A DNA stretch of 59,992 bases from UBA6985 sp946536225 (GCA_946536225.1 CAMNEE010000004.1:1-59992), one strand, 5' to 3'. Positions 17,439-26,006 are shown, counted from the stretch's first letter. Translations and numbers: made by a program. Notes: generated by a model from the sequence alone, not told the origin.

Positions 17439-18362
17439 ATGGAAAAGAACATGAAAACAAATTTTGAATTTTTAAAAGAAAGGGTTGTGGATGCATTAGA
17501 TAATACGGATTTAGACTTTATTAGAGATGAATTGTCCAAATTAAGTGAACCAACACTTTTTAGTGGCGTTGGAGGATCAAGCGTAGTAAGTGAGTTCGGT
17601 GCAAAAGTTATCAACACTAAAAATGGTATTGTATCAGTAAATAGTGAACCAAGAGACTTTTTATACCGAAATAATACTGCATTTCAAAATGTAGTATCAT
17701 GTAGCTATAGTGGAAATAATTATGGAGTAGAATTATCTTTTTTAAATGATTTGAAAAAGTACTTATTATCCAACAATTCATATGATGATGGGGATGTTAC
17801 ATACTTAAAATATGGTACTACTATTGAAAGGGAAAAAAGTTTTATATCACTTGCTGCTACATTGGTTCCTCTTAGTATTTTAATGGATTACTATTTGAAT
17901 GGACAAAAAAGTGTAATATTAGACTCTATAGAAGAGTCCTCGTTTGATTTTAATTTAGAAAGTGATTTATATGAAATCTTTAGTGGTCATGATACAAGTG
18001 CATCATCTAAATACTTAGAATCAACTATGGTAGAATCTGGAATAGGAATCCCTATAGTTCATGATAAATATGCATACTGTCATGGTAGAAGTACTCTTGA
18101 TATTAATTATAATAGTATTGCAATTTATTATAATAGAAATACTGAATTTGATAGATTGATGTTAGAAGAATTAAAAAAATACCATAGAGTAATTATTACT
18201 ATTGATTCAAAATTTGAAGATTCAATATTAGATGATTATCAAATGCTTATACAGAGTATGTATTTAACAAAATATATAGCAGAGAAAAAATCAAAAGATT
18301 TATCAAATATAGAGTACTCGCCAATAGTAAAAAAACTATATAGATATAATGGACAAATTTAA
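17439..18362 (+). CDS. SIS-domain protein
   Basis: A 307-aa protein with a sugar isomerase (SIS) fold in its first half: LFSGVGGSSVVSEFGAKV (about 41-58) and NVVSCSYSGNNYGVELSF (about 85-102) match the two phosphosugar-binding Ser/Thr loops. A conserved-looking KYGTTIEREKSFISLAATLVPL segment follows at about 123-145. SIS proteins isomerise or sense phosphosugars. The second half is divergent, so the substrate is unknown. AAAGGAG, 8 bases before the ATG, is buried in a hairpin. No promoter was seen between it and the WYL gene, so expression probably depends on read-through from the latter. Confidence 0.75.
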   Translation: MEKNMKTNFEFLKERVVDALDNTDLDFIRDELSKLSEPTLFSGVGGSSVVSEFGAKVINTKNGIVSVNSEPRDFLYRNNTAFQNVVSCSYSGNNYGVELSFLNDLKKYLLSNNSYDDGDVTYLKYGTTIEREKSFISLAATLVPLSILMDYYLNGQKSVILDSIEESSFDFNLESDLYEIFSGHDTSASSKYLESTMVESGIGIPIVHDKYAYCHGRSTLDINYNSIAIYYNRNTEFDRLMLEELKKYHRVIITIDSKFEDSILDDYQMLIQSMYLTKYIAEKKSKDLSNIEYSPIVKKLYRYNGQI

Positions 18363-18414
18363 AACTAATATTCCTAAAGATGAAAATCTAATTAATTTAA
18401 TAAAAAAATATTAA
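18349..18414 (+). other. overlapping 21-codon ORF, possible remnant of a lost gene
   Basis: A short frame starts with ATG inside the last codons of the SIS gene (MDKFKTNIPKDENLINLIKKY) and stops at 18414. The ATG-overlap layout is typical of a coupled second gene, but the product is too short to be one. It may be the start of a deleted neighbour or an old C-terminal extension after a frameshift. Confidence 0.35.
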
Positions 18415-18434
18415 AATAATAAATAGATATGTCG

Positions 18435-18443
18435 TGTTATAAT
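18435..18443 (+). promoter_or_regulatory. extended -10 promoter
   Basis: TGTTATAAT. An in-frame upstream ATG (18429) would precede this element, which argues for the start at 18462. Confidence 0.75.
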
Positions 18444-18461
18444 TATAATAGAGGTGTTGTT

Positions 18462-19163
18462 ATGGGATTTGGGAGTATAAGGAATGATAAAAAGAAAAGA
18501 ATGAAAATATCTTTTATCATTAATATGGCAATATCTATTCTTACTTTAAATATAATTTTGATGACAATATTTGGTATTAGAGTTATCTATGGTTATGAAC
18601 CATCTTTTTTAGTAGCAGGTGTTCCTATATATAGTTATTTTACTACTCAATCAAATGTATTCATGGGAATTGTTTCTTTTATCTTTGCGAATAGAGAATA
18701 TCTCGTGTTAAAAGGAAAGAAAAAAGAAGTACCACGAAATATATATATTTTAAAAATGGTTGCTACTGCATCTGTTAGTTTAACATTTTTTATAGTATTT
18801 GCCTTTTTGGGTTTTGTTGTAAATGGAGGACATGCTTCTTTATTAAATGACAATAATCTATTTTTTCATTTAATTATTCCTGTTATAAGTATCATGAATT
18901 TTATTTTTTTAGAAAAAACAGATACTATTAAATTTAAACATGTTTTCTTGGGATTATTACCAATAATACTATATGAAATATATTATTCATTAAACGTATT
19001 TATTCATTATAAAAATGGTGTAGTAAATCCATCTACAGATCCATATTTCTTTTTTAAAAAAGGATCTCTTACACCATTTATTGCACCACCTGCAATGTTA
19101 GCAGTTACATTTTTATTAACCTTTATTATTTGGAAGATTAATAAGAAATCAATTAAAACATAG
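18462..19163 (+). CDS. Pr6Pr-like polytopic membrane protein
   Basis: A 233-aa membrane protein with six predicted helices and short loops. PIYSYFTTQSNVFMGIVSF after the first loop resembles the YFTxxSN signature of the Pr6Pr/FAR-17a-like family of six-helix proteins, whose biochemical role is unknown. A Lys-rich C-terminus suggests a cytoplasmic end. AGGTG precedes the ATG at 18462. It is a one-gene unit with its own extended -10 and terminator, located before the ABC exporter but not co-transcribed with it. Confidence 0.7.
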   Translation: MGFGSIRNDKKKRMKISFIINMAISILTLNIILMTIFGIRVIYGYEPSFLVAGVPIYSYFTTQSNVFMGIVSFIFANREYLVLKGKKKEVPRNIYILKMVATASVSLTFFIVFAFLGFVVNGGHASLLNDNNLFFHLIIPVISIMNFIFLEKTDTIKFKHVFLGLLPIILYEIYYSLNVFIHYKNGVVNPSTDPYFFFKKGSLTPFIAPPAMLAVTFLLTFIIWKINKKSIKT

Positions 19164-19190
19164 TAACAAAAGAATTAATAGTAATCAAAG

Positions 19191-19212
19191 ACTAGAGAAA
19201 TCTAGTTTTTTT
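19191..19212 (+). terminator. Rho-independent terminator
   Basis: Stem ACTAGA / TCTAGT, loop GAAA, then seven T. Confidence 0.88.
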
Positions 19213-19213
19213 G

Positions 19214-19222
19214 TGTTATCAT
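19214..19222 (+). promoter_or_regulatory. extended -10 promoter of the ABC exporter operon
   Basis: TGTTATCAT, just behind the preceding terminator and 23 bases before the ATP-binding gene. Confidence 0.6.
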
Positions 19223-19244
19223 ATAAATAGTAGGAGAGTTAAGT

Positions 19245-19946
19245 ATGGCGTATGTAGAGTTTAAAAATGTGTCAAAAGACTATATATCAGGAGAAGTTAC
19301 AACTAAGGCTTTAAACGATGTATCCTTTGAAATAGAAAAAGGTGAATTAGTTATTATTCTAGGTCAATCAGGATCAGGTAAATCAACTTGTTTAAATATT
19401 TTAGGAGGAATGGATTCTGTTAGTTCAGGAAATGTAATTGTAGATGGGGTAGATATTACTTCAATAAAAGAAAAAGAATTAATCAAATATAGAAGAAATG
19501 ATATTGGTTTTGTATTTCAATTCTATAACTTAGTTCAAAACTTAACAGCGTTTGAAAATATAGAATTGGGAACTCAAATGTGTAAGAAACCAATGAATCC
19601 TAAAACAGCATTAAAAAAAGTTGGTCTTGAAGATAAGCTAGATAATTTCCCATCTCAACTTTCCGGTGGACAACAACAAAGAGTTGCTATTGCAAGAGCA
19701 ATTGCAAGAAAACCTAAAATCCTTTTATGTGATGAACCAACTGGTGCGTTAGACTATAAAACAGGTAAACAAGTATTAGAATTACTTGAGTCATCTTGTA
19801 GAGAAGATGGTATAACAACTATTATTATTACTCATAACTTATCAATTGCCCCAATGGCAGATAGAGTTCTAAAGATTAAAAATGGAAAAATAGAAGATGT
19901 TGTCTTAAATGACAAACCAACTAAAGTTAAAAACATTGAATGGTAA
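19245..19946 (+). CDS. ABC transporter ATP-binding protein, MacB/LolD type
   Basis: A 233-aa ATPase with all ABC motifs: Walker A GQSGSGKST (40-48), Q-loop VFQFYNL, signature LSGGQQQR (about 139-146), Walker B ILLCDEPTGALD (about 158-170) and switch His in ITHNL. The PTGALD and GEVTTKALNDVSFEIEKGE features place it in the MacB/LolD/FtsE-like branch, which works with FtsX-type permeases to export peptides, lipids or antibiotics or to signal across the membrane. The large permease gene starts 20 bases downstream, forming a two-gene operon. TAGGAGAG precedes the start. Confidence 0.93.
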   Translation: MAYVEFKNVSKDYISGEVTTKALNDVSFEIEKGELVIILGQSGSGKSTCLNILGGMDSVSSGNVIVDGVDITSIKEKELIKYRRNDIGFVFQFYNLVQNLTAFENIELGTQMCKKPMNPKTALKKVGLEDKLDNFPSQLSGGQQQRVAIARAIARKPKILLCDEPTGALDYKTGKQVLELLESSCREDGITTIIITHNLSIAPMADRVLKIKNGKIEDVVLNDKPTKVKNIEW

Positions 19947-19966
19947 AAGATGAGTAGGGTTGTAAA

Positions 19967-22900
19967 ATGAGAAAAAATAGAATTATCACAATGAGTTTTA
20001 GAGAAATAAGAAAATCTCTAAAGAGATTCTTTTCGTTGTGTGTATTAAGTTTCTTAGGAGTTTCCTTCTTTGTTGGAATGAAGATGTCAGGACCAACTAT
20101 GTTAAAATCTCTTGATAGCTATTATGATGATAATAAAGTATATGATATTAAAGTATTATCATCCCTTGGTTTAGATGATGAAGATTTAAATGCAATAGCT
20201 TCCCTAGATGATGGCTTTGTATTAGTTGGATCTCACTCAAAGGATGCCTTATTCTTTGATGGTAAATATGAGTCAGTATTAAGAATTCATGAAATAAATA
20301 ATAATATTAATAACATTATTCTTAAAGATGGAAGAATGCCTGAGAATTATGGAGAAATATTAGTTGAAGATGGATTTGGTTATAAAACAAATAAAAAAAT
20401 TGGAGATAAAATAACATTAGAGTTAGAAGATGATGATGAAACACTTAAGACAAAAGAACTAGAAATAGTAGGTGTTGTCTTAAGTCCAATGTATGTTAAT
20501 AAAGCAGAGGTTACTCAAAGCCGTGGTAATACTTCTCTAGGAAATGGACAAGTAGCATACTTTGCTTATGCACCTAAAGAACTATTTAATATGGACTATT
20601 ATAGTGAAATATATATTCGTGATAGTGGTGTACTAGATTTAAAAACACATACTAAAGAATATTTAGATGAAATAAACTCTAAAGAAGAAAAGATATCAGC
20701 TATTAAAGAAACTAGACAAAATGAACGATATATAAAAATAATTGAAGAAGCAACTAACAAGGTTAATGAACAAGAGCGCGAGGCAAATGAAGAGTTTTCA
20801 AAAATACAAGAAGAGTTAGACAATGGTAAAACCGAACTTGATAATGTAAAAACTGAATTAGATAAAGGTAAATCAGAATTAAACAGTACAAAGAAAACAC
20901 TGGATAAAGCTAAAAAAGAAATTGATAAAGGTTTTAATCAAATAAAAAAGTCTAGACAGGAACTTGCTCAAGCTTTAATAGACTTAAATAAAGGTAAAAG
21001 TGAAGTTGAAAAGAATATAAGTAGTTATAATATTACTTATGATAACTTATCTAGTTTTATAAAAAAATATGATAGTTCAGCTTTCTCAATTGCCGATATT
21101 ATAAAAATATTTAGTGATAATAATATTGATATTAATCAAGCAATAGCAGGAAGTACAGTTAATATTAAAATGTTAGCAAGTATGTATGGAATTGATTTAA
21201 ATAGTCTATTTAATAAATATGGATTGAATAAAGATTTATTAAATCAAGCTACAGTTAAACTAGATGAAATGATTGATTCAGCAACTATTAATCAATTAAA
21301 GAAAATGATATTTGATGATAACTTTATATTACTTGTTAAAGAGTCTATTCCATCAAATGTTCCTTTTTACAGTGATATTCAAAAATACTTAAGTGATTTT
21401 ATAGATAATAATGATAATATTTTAAAATTGTTTGATGCTGTAAGAAAAATTGATAAAGGTTATCCTGAGTATTATAAGAATATTAACCTAGTTAACGAAA
21501 AAGAAGTTGAACTTAATTCAGCAAATGAAAAGTATATCGCAGGATTAAATGAATATAATGATGCTTTAAAACTTTATAATACAAGCTTAGAAGAATATAA
21601 TTCTAACCTTGATTTATATAATACTAAACTTCAAGAGTTTAATGATAAAAAGCAAGAAGTAACTGAGAAAATTGCTCTTGCAAGAGATAAGATAAAAAAG
21701 ATTGAAAAAGCTACGTGGTTTATTCAATCTAGAGAAGATAATAATGAATATTTAACTTATATAAGTAGTTATGATAGTATTAATAACTTATCTAATCTAT
21801 TCCCAGTTATATTTTATTTAGTATCTATTATGATAAGTCTTCTTGCAATGGCAAGGATGGCAATAGAAAACAGAAGTGAAATAGGTACTTTAAAAGCACT
21901 AGGATTTAGTAATATAGAAGTTAGGTTAAAGTTCGTGATATATGCAACTTTTGCTACCTTGCTAGGTGGAGTAGTAGGTTCATACTTAGGTTATAAGTTT
22001 ATTCCTAAGATAGTAATAGGTATATTTAATATCATGCATAATGTTCCTTATTTTATATATGATACTAATCTTACACCAATTATAATGGGTATATTTATAA
22101 GCTTATTATGCATAGTAGGATCAACAATTATTACTATTAATAATCTAGCTAAAGAAAAAACAACAGAATTATTAAGACCAATTGCACCTCCAATAGGAAA
22201 GAAGATATTAATTGAAAAAATAACATTTATTTGGAATAGACTTGGTTATTCAACAAAACTTACAATAAGAAATATATTTAGATATAAAAGAAGAATCCTT
22301 ATGTCTATATTTGGTATAGCATCTTGTACAATGATACTTTTATCTGGATACGGTATAAAAGATTCCATATCATTTGTAGTTGATAAACAATACAATGATA
22401 TTAATCATAATGATGTTCTTATTTCTCTTGATGGTAAACAATCTAAAGAAAAATTAGATGAGTATACAAAAGGTGAAGATTTAGCATTCAATGTATATGC
22501 TAAGATAGATCAAGTAGAAATTGAGAATAAAAGAGTATCTTTAATAGTTCCTTATGACTATGAAGACTTTAAAAAGACTCTTACTTTAAGGGACGTAAAA
22601 ACAAAAGAAGAAATAACACTTACAGATAATACAGTTGTCTTAACCCAAAAACTTGCTAAACACTTAAAGAAAAAAGTCGGAGATACAGTCACTATATTAG
22701 AAAGTGATAATCTTCCATATGAATTTAAAGTAACAAACATATCTGAAAATTATATAGGTGATTATATTTATTTCAATAAACATATGTATACTAAATATGT
22801 TGATGAATATAAGATAAATACTGAGTATATTAGATTTAATGATTTATCAAAAGAAAGTGAAATCATGACTAATATAAAGAGTAAAAATACTCATATACTA

Positions 22901-23356
22901 AGTTCCGTATCAATAGCTTCTGTAAAAGAACAATGTGTAGCATTATTTGATTCCCTAAGTGTTATTGTATATGTATTAGTATTGTTCTCAGGAATATTAT
23001 CATTTGTAGTATTCTATAGTCTAGCTTATATAAATATAAGTGAAAGACAAAGAGAAATTGCAACTGTTAAAGTACTTGGTTATTATAATCGCGAGGTTGA
23101 TAATTATATTATGAAAGAAGAGTTTATAATAACAGTACTAGGTATATTAGTTGGTTTAATTGTTGGAACTTACTATGCTTATGCTATGATAGATTCTATA
23201 GAAATTAATACAATGCAATATATTAAAGAAATACAATTTGGTAGTTACTTACAAACATTTGGATTTATGATTCTATTTACAGCCATAGTAAGTATAGGAG
23301 TACATTTTAGACTTAAAAATATAGATTTGATAGAATCTCTTAAGAGTGTTGAATAA
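19967..23356 (+). CDS. large FtsX-type ABC permease with coiled-coil extracellular region
   Basis: A 1129-aa permease. One N-terminal helix (about 20-38) is followed by a MacB-like outer domain. A long charged coiled coil (about 245-345 and 510-590, repeated GKTELDNVKTELDKGKSEL-type heptads) surrounds a helical insert. The first FtsX domain comes next (about 605-740), with MARMAIENRSEIGTLKALG, then another outer domain and a second FtsX domain (about 985-1129) with ISERQREIATVKVLGY. Both FtsX cores and the coiled coils sit in one chain, so it probably works without a second permease. Similar giant permeases serve bacitracin- or lantibiotic-type defence or lipoprotein traffic; the cargo here is unknown. 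Confidence 0.88.
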   Translation: MRKNRIITMSFREIRKSLKRFFSLCVLSFLGVSFFVGMKMSGPTMLKSLDSYYDDNKVYDIKVLSSLGLDDEDLNAIASLDDGFVLVGSHSKDALFFDGKYESVLRIHEINNNINNIILKDGRMPENYGEILVEDGFGYKTNKKIGDKITLELEDDDETLKTKELEIVGVVLSPMYVNKAEVTQSRGNTSLGNGQVAYFAYAPKELFNMDYYSEIYIRDSGVLDLKTHTKEYLDEINSKEEKISAIKETRQNERYIKIIEEATNKVNEQEREANEEFSKIQEELDNGKTELDNVKTELDKGKSELNSTKKTLDKAKKEIDKGFNQIKKSRQELAQALIDLNKGKSEVEKNISSYNITYDNLSSFIKKYDSSAFSIADIIKIFSDNNIDINQAIAGSTVNIKMLASMYGIDLNSLFNKYGLNKDLLNQATVKLDEMIDSATINQLKKMIFDDNFILLVKESIPSNVPFYSDIQKYLSDFIDNNDNILKLFDAVRKIDKGYPEYYKNINLVNEKEVELNSANEKYIAGLNEYNDALKLYNTSLEEYNSNLDLYNTKLQEFNDKKQEVTEKIALARDKIKKIEKATWFIQSREDNNEYLTYISSYDSINNLSNLFPVIFYLVSIMISLLAMARMAIENRSEIGTLKALGFSNIEVRLKFVIYATFATLLGGVVGSYLGYKFIPKIVIGIFNIMHNVPYFIYDTNLTPIIMGIFISLLCIVGSTIITINNLAKEKTTELLRPIAPPIGKKILIEKITFIWNRLGYSTKLTIRNIFRYKRRILMSIFGIASCTMILLSGYGIKDSISFVVDKQYNDINHNDVLISLDGKQSKEKLDEYTKGEDLAFNVYAKIDQVEIENKRVSLIVPYDYEDFKKTLTLRDVKTKEEITLTDNTVVLTQKLAKHLKKKVGDTVTILESDNLPYEFKVTNISENYIGDYIYFNKHMYTKYVDEYKINTEYIRFNDLSKESEIMTNIKSKNTHILSSVSIASVKEQCVALFDSLSVIVYVLVLFSGILSFVVFYSLAYINISERQREIATVKVLGYYNREVDNYIMKEEFIITVLGILVGLIVGTYYAYAMIDSIEINTMQYIKEIQFGSYLQTFGFMILFTAIVSIGVHFRLKNIDLIESLKSVE

Positions 23357-23373
23357 TTTGCTAGAAAGACTAG

Positions 23374-23493
23374 TGTTATAAACATCCTTGGAGACTTACG
23401 TTTAAAGAATTCTATGTTGATTATCAACCATGGATAACACTTATTTATATAGCAATCTTTTTAGGACCAACAATTGGATTTATTATTTTATAA
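23374..23493 (+). pseudogene. C-terminal fragment of a membrane protein gene
   Basis: Between TAG at 23371 and TAA at 23491 runs a protein-like frame without a start codon (CYKHPWRLTFKEFYVDY, then a hydrophobic helix ending GPTIGFIIL). A good terminator follows directly, as for a normal gene end. This looks like the tail of a gene whose body has been lost, perhaps when the upstream exporter region arrived. The parent family is not recognised. Confidence 0.55.
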
Positions 23494-23495
23494 TT

Positions 23496-23520
23496 GAAAG
23501 TTAGAATTAACTTTCTTTTT
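23496..23520 (+). terminator. Rho-independent terminator
   Basis: Stem GAAAGTTA / TAACTTTC, loop GAAT, followed by a T-run. It ends the exporter unit or the lost gene whose tail remains upstream. Confidence 0.88.
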
Positions 23521-23537
23521 ATTTTAAAATTTATTTC

Positions 23538-23566
23538 TTGCTTTTTATATTATTTTTATATAGAAT
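23538..23566 (+). promoter_or_regulatory. promoter of the transglutaminase-like gene
   Basis: TTGCTT (23538-23543), 17 bases, TAGAAT (23561-23566). Confidence 0.6.
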
Positions 23567-23593
23567 ACATACTGTTAATTGGGAGAAAATTAT

Positions 23594-24541
23594 ATGAAAG
23601 AAAATGAAGATAAAGTAATTGAAGAATTACTAGACGAATGGCAAAATAATAATGTTAGTTTTAAAGAATTATTATTTAAACTGTTTATAGAAGCGTCTAA
23701 AGAAGATAAAGAAAAAGATTTAGATAAACCATATATAATTTCTTATAAAAATATTGTAGACAAGACAGCAGCATTTCTTAATAGTGAATTATTAGTAGAA
23801 GATCCAATAACAGTATCTATTATATTTGAATATTTATTATGGAATGGTTATTTTTCAAATGAACATTCCTATCAATTTAGAATGGATAAAAGAATTAATA
23901 ATTTTAGTAGTTTTGGTGCTGATATTGTGAGAGGACAAGGGGTTTGTTTAAATAATGCAACAATGCTTACTGATGTTTTAAAACAAATGGATTATAACGT
24001 TTGTTCATCAATATGTTACGTACATCAAAATGAAGAAATACCTAAAGATAAAAGTAATATGCCTCCGATAGAGAGAAATATATATAGTGGAACTACATTG
24101 TTAGAAAAAATTAAGAATAAAAAGAATATTTTAGTTTATCAATTATTAAAACCAATAGCTTTAAAATTTGGTAATCATGCGATTGTTTTAAATGAATATA
24201 ATGGGAAAGTTTTTGCAATTGATCCAACTAATTTATGTTTTATGACTTATAAAGAAGATAATGTCTTAACTTCTTTAAATGGAGTAGTTGATTTTGATTT
24301 AAAGAAAACATTTACTTCTATTTTGAATAGTGATTCTATTGATAAAGTTAATGATATGTATAATAAAATAAATAATACAAATAATTCATCAATTGATTTC
24401 TTAAATAATGATTTTATTAGTAATTATTATCTTGAACAAATTAATTATTGTGAATCAAAGAAAGATTTACTAGAAGATTTTCATCAAGAATGTAAAAATG
24501 ATATAAATATAATTTCTAGAACTTTAACAAAACATAAATAA
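23594..24541 (+). CDS. transglutaminase-like cysteine-fold protein, 315 aa
   Basis: No close family recognised, but the order GVCLNNATMLTDVL (Cys at about 118), FGNHAIVLNEYNGKVFAIDPTN (His about 197, Asp about 210) is that of the transglutaminase/papain-like Cys-His-Asp triad, with the Cys at the start of a helix and the His and Asp on neighbouring strands. It has no signal peptide, so it is cytosolic. The N-terminal 90 residues are helical and acidic. Such enzymes cleave or crosslink peptides or act as inactive scaffolds. GGGAG precedes the ATG at 23594. A broken gene follows 12 bases downstream and may have been its partner. Confidence 0.65.
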   Translation: MKENEDKVIEELLDEWQNNNVSFKELLFKLFIEASKEDKEKDLDKPYIISYKNIVDKTAAFLNSELLVEDPITVSIIFEYLLWNGYFSNEHSYQFRMDKRINNFSSFGADIVRGQGVCLNNATMLTDVLKQMDYNVCSSICYVHQNEEIPKDKSNMPPIERNIYSGTTLLEKIKNKKNILVYQLLKPIALKFGNHAIVLNEYNGKVFAIDPTNLCFMTYKEDNVLTSLNGVVDFDLKKTFTSILNSDSIDKVNDMYNKINNTNNSSIDFLNNDFISNYYLEQINYCESKKDLLEDFHQECKNDINIISRTLTKHK

Positions 24542-24553
24542 TTATGAGGTAAT

Positions 24554-24941
24554 ATGTATAATAATTTAGATTTAAATGAGTTCTTTAAAGATGAATATTC
24601 TAGAGTTAATTATTCTGAAGGAATAGGTGGAGTAGGAATAATTACTGAAAATCAAATAGTTAATGTATAATGATTATAAATTATGTAAGTAAGATAATAA
24701 GTACTATTTAGGATTAGGAGATCATATTGTTAAATTTGAAGAATTACTTAAAAACTATTATAAGGAGATATTTGATAAATATAGAATTACTATTGGTGCT
24801 TATACATTTGGTAGTAATGTTAGAGAAAATGGACCTGAAGTTGAGTGTTATTCAAATTTAGAACCAATATATGAATATATATCTAAAAGAGTTAATAAAA
24901 GTTTAACTAGAAAGTTAAATGATAAAAAAATTATTATTTAG
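24554..24941 (+). pseudogene. frameshifted gene, about 128 codons, unknown family
   Basis: It begins with a proper start (GAGG, ATG at 24554) and codes 38 residues to TAA at 24668. The reading then continues in the +1 frame from about 24669 (NDYKLCK), meets an in-frame TAA at 24690, and runs on through LGLGDHIVKFEELLKNYY to TAG at 24939. One frameshift and one internal stop are therefore needed to rebuild it. Codon use stays protein-like throughout, so the loss is recent or the break is a sequencing error. It sits directly behind the transglutaminase-like gene, in the same unit. Confidence 0.7.
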
Positions 24942-24964
24942 TACTTTAAATTAATATAATTTAG

Positions 24965-24973
24965 TGTTATATT
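24965..24973 (+). promoter_or_regulatory. extended -10 promoter of the riboswitch-metK unit
   Basis: TGTTATATT. Transcription is expected to start near 24980, right before the P1 stem of the riboswitch. Confidence 0.7.
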
Positions 24974-24981
24974 TAATACAC

Positions 24982-25102
24982 ATCTTATAAAGAGTGATGG
25001 AGGGACTAGCCCTATGAAGTCACACCAACCTATTAAATTAGGTGGTAATGCTAGCACGATAAGATAACTTAAATACTCAAGGTTATCTTGAGTATTTTTT
25101 TT
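24982..25102 (+). ncRNA. SAM-I (S-box) riboswitch with transcription terminator
   Basis: The aptamer (24982-25065) has P1 ATCTTAT / ATAAGAT, the hallmark AGAG...GGAGGGAC, GCCCTATGAAG and GGTAATGCTAGCAC elements, and a P3-like hairpin CCAACCT / AGGTGG. Downstream is a terminator stem AATACTCAAG / CTTGAGTATT with eight T (25072-25102). AAGATAAC (25061-25068), which includes the 3' half of P1, can instead pair with GTTATCTT (25082-25089), forming an antiterminator. When SAM binds, P1 forms, the terminator is free and metK is off; low SAM switches it on. This is the known S-box mechanism. Confidence 0.95.
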
Positions 25103-25148
25103 ACCTTTGTAAGATGTATTATTAACTTTTTATGAAGGAGGAATTATT

Positions 25149-25937
25149 ATGATAGAAAAAGTTAATCCAAGTCATCCAGATAAAGTAGCAGATAGAATCG
25201 CGGGTGCAATTGTTGATTTAGCATATACTAAATCAGATAATCCAAAAGTGGCAGTAGAGCTTCTACTAGGACATGGTAATTGTCATATTATTATTGAAAC
25301 AAGTGAAGAATTTAAAGAGGAGGAAATTGATTCTATTGTTAAAAGAATAGGTGGAAATTTAAAACTTGATTTACAAGTTGTTAAACAAGATGAACATTTA
25401 AGTAATAATCAAGTTGGTAATATTAGATGTGGTGATAATGGAATATTTAAAGGTGTTCCACTTACACATGAAGAAAAGAGATTATCAAAAATAGCAAGAG
25501 ATATTTATTCTAAATATCCATATGATGGCAAATATGTACTTGATGATAAAAAACTAATAATTTGTCAAAGCAATGCTTCTACCGAAGAACTAAGAAAAAC
25601 ATATATTAGAAGAGATACAATTATTAATCCTCTTGGTGAATGGATAGGTGGTTCATCAGTTGATAGTGGTGCAGTAAATAGAAAACTTGGTTCTGACTTA
25701 GGACACTCTGTAACTGGAGGAGGCATACATGGAAAGGATTTATCTAAAGCCGATGTTTCAATTAATATATATGCATTCTTAAAAGCCCAAAAAGAAGGTA
25801 AGGAAATAAATATTAGCTGTGCAATTGGAGATGAATATGTAGATGGTAAACCGTATTCAGAAATAGTTAAAATAGCCGGGAAATATATTAAAAAGATAGG
25901 TGGTTTTGAAAAACTAGCTGAATGGGGATTATTTTAA
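25149..25937 (+). CDS. metK: compact S-adenosylmethionine synthetase (MetK-like)
   Basis: A 262-aa MetK homologue, about 120-130 residues shorter than the usual 380-400. Catalytic landmarks remain: PSHPDKVADRIAGAI (family GHPDK), PKVAVELLLGHG (family ARVACE region), CGDNGIFKG (family GAGDQG), and NPLGEWIGGSSVDSGAVNRK with GGGIHGKDLSKAD (family IGGPxGDxGLTGRK and GGGAFSGKDPxKVD, keeping the Asp, Arg and Lys residues). The middle of the central domain and the C-terminal 60 or so residues after SCAIG are missing. It should make SAM from ATP and methionine, and its SAM-I riboswitch supports this. GGAGG precedes the ATG. It may have a reduced oligomer form. Confidence 0.85.
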   Translation: MIEKVNPSHPDKVADRIAGAIVDLAYTKSDNPKVAVELLLGHGNCHIIIETSEEFKEEEIDSIVKRIGGNLKLDLQVVKQDEHLSNNQVGNIRCGDNGIFKGVPLTHEEKRLSKIARDIYSKYPYDGKYVLDDKKLIICQSNASTEELRKTYIRRDTIINPLGEWIGGSSVDSGAVNRKLGSDLGHSVTGGGIHGKDLSKADVSINIYAFLKAQKEGKEINISCAIGDEYVDGKPYSEIVKIAGKYIKKIGGFEKLAEWGLF

Positions 25938-25976
25938 ACAATATAGATAAAAAAAGAAAAAAAGCATAATATCTCA

Positions 25977-25985
25977 TGTTATAAT
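25977..25985 (+). promoter_or_regulatory. extended -10 promoter
   Basis: TGTTATAAT, 21 bases before the next gene. No terminator was seen after metK, so some read-through is possible. Confidence 0.7.
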
Positions 25986-26006
25986 TACTTTAGAGGGTGA
26001 TTATAT

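Noticed and set aside
18429..18461. Upstream ATG for the Pr6Pr-like protein
   Set aside because: It lies ahead of the extended -10 promoter, so it would not be transcribed; ATG 18462 has a ribosome-binding site.
17439..24541. A mobile element spanning the accessory region
   Set aside because: No transposase, integrase, direct repeats or tRNA attachment site could be found at its edges.
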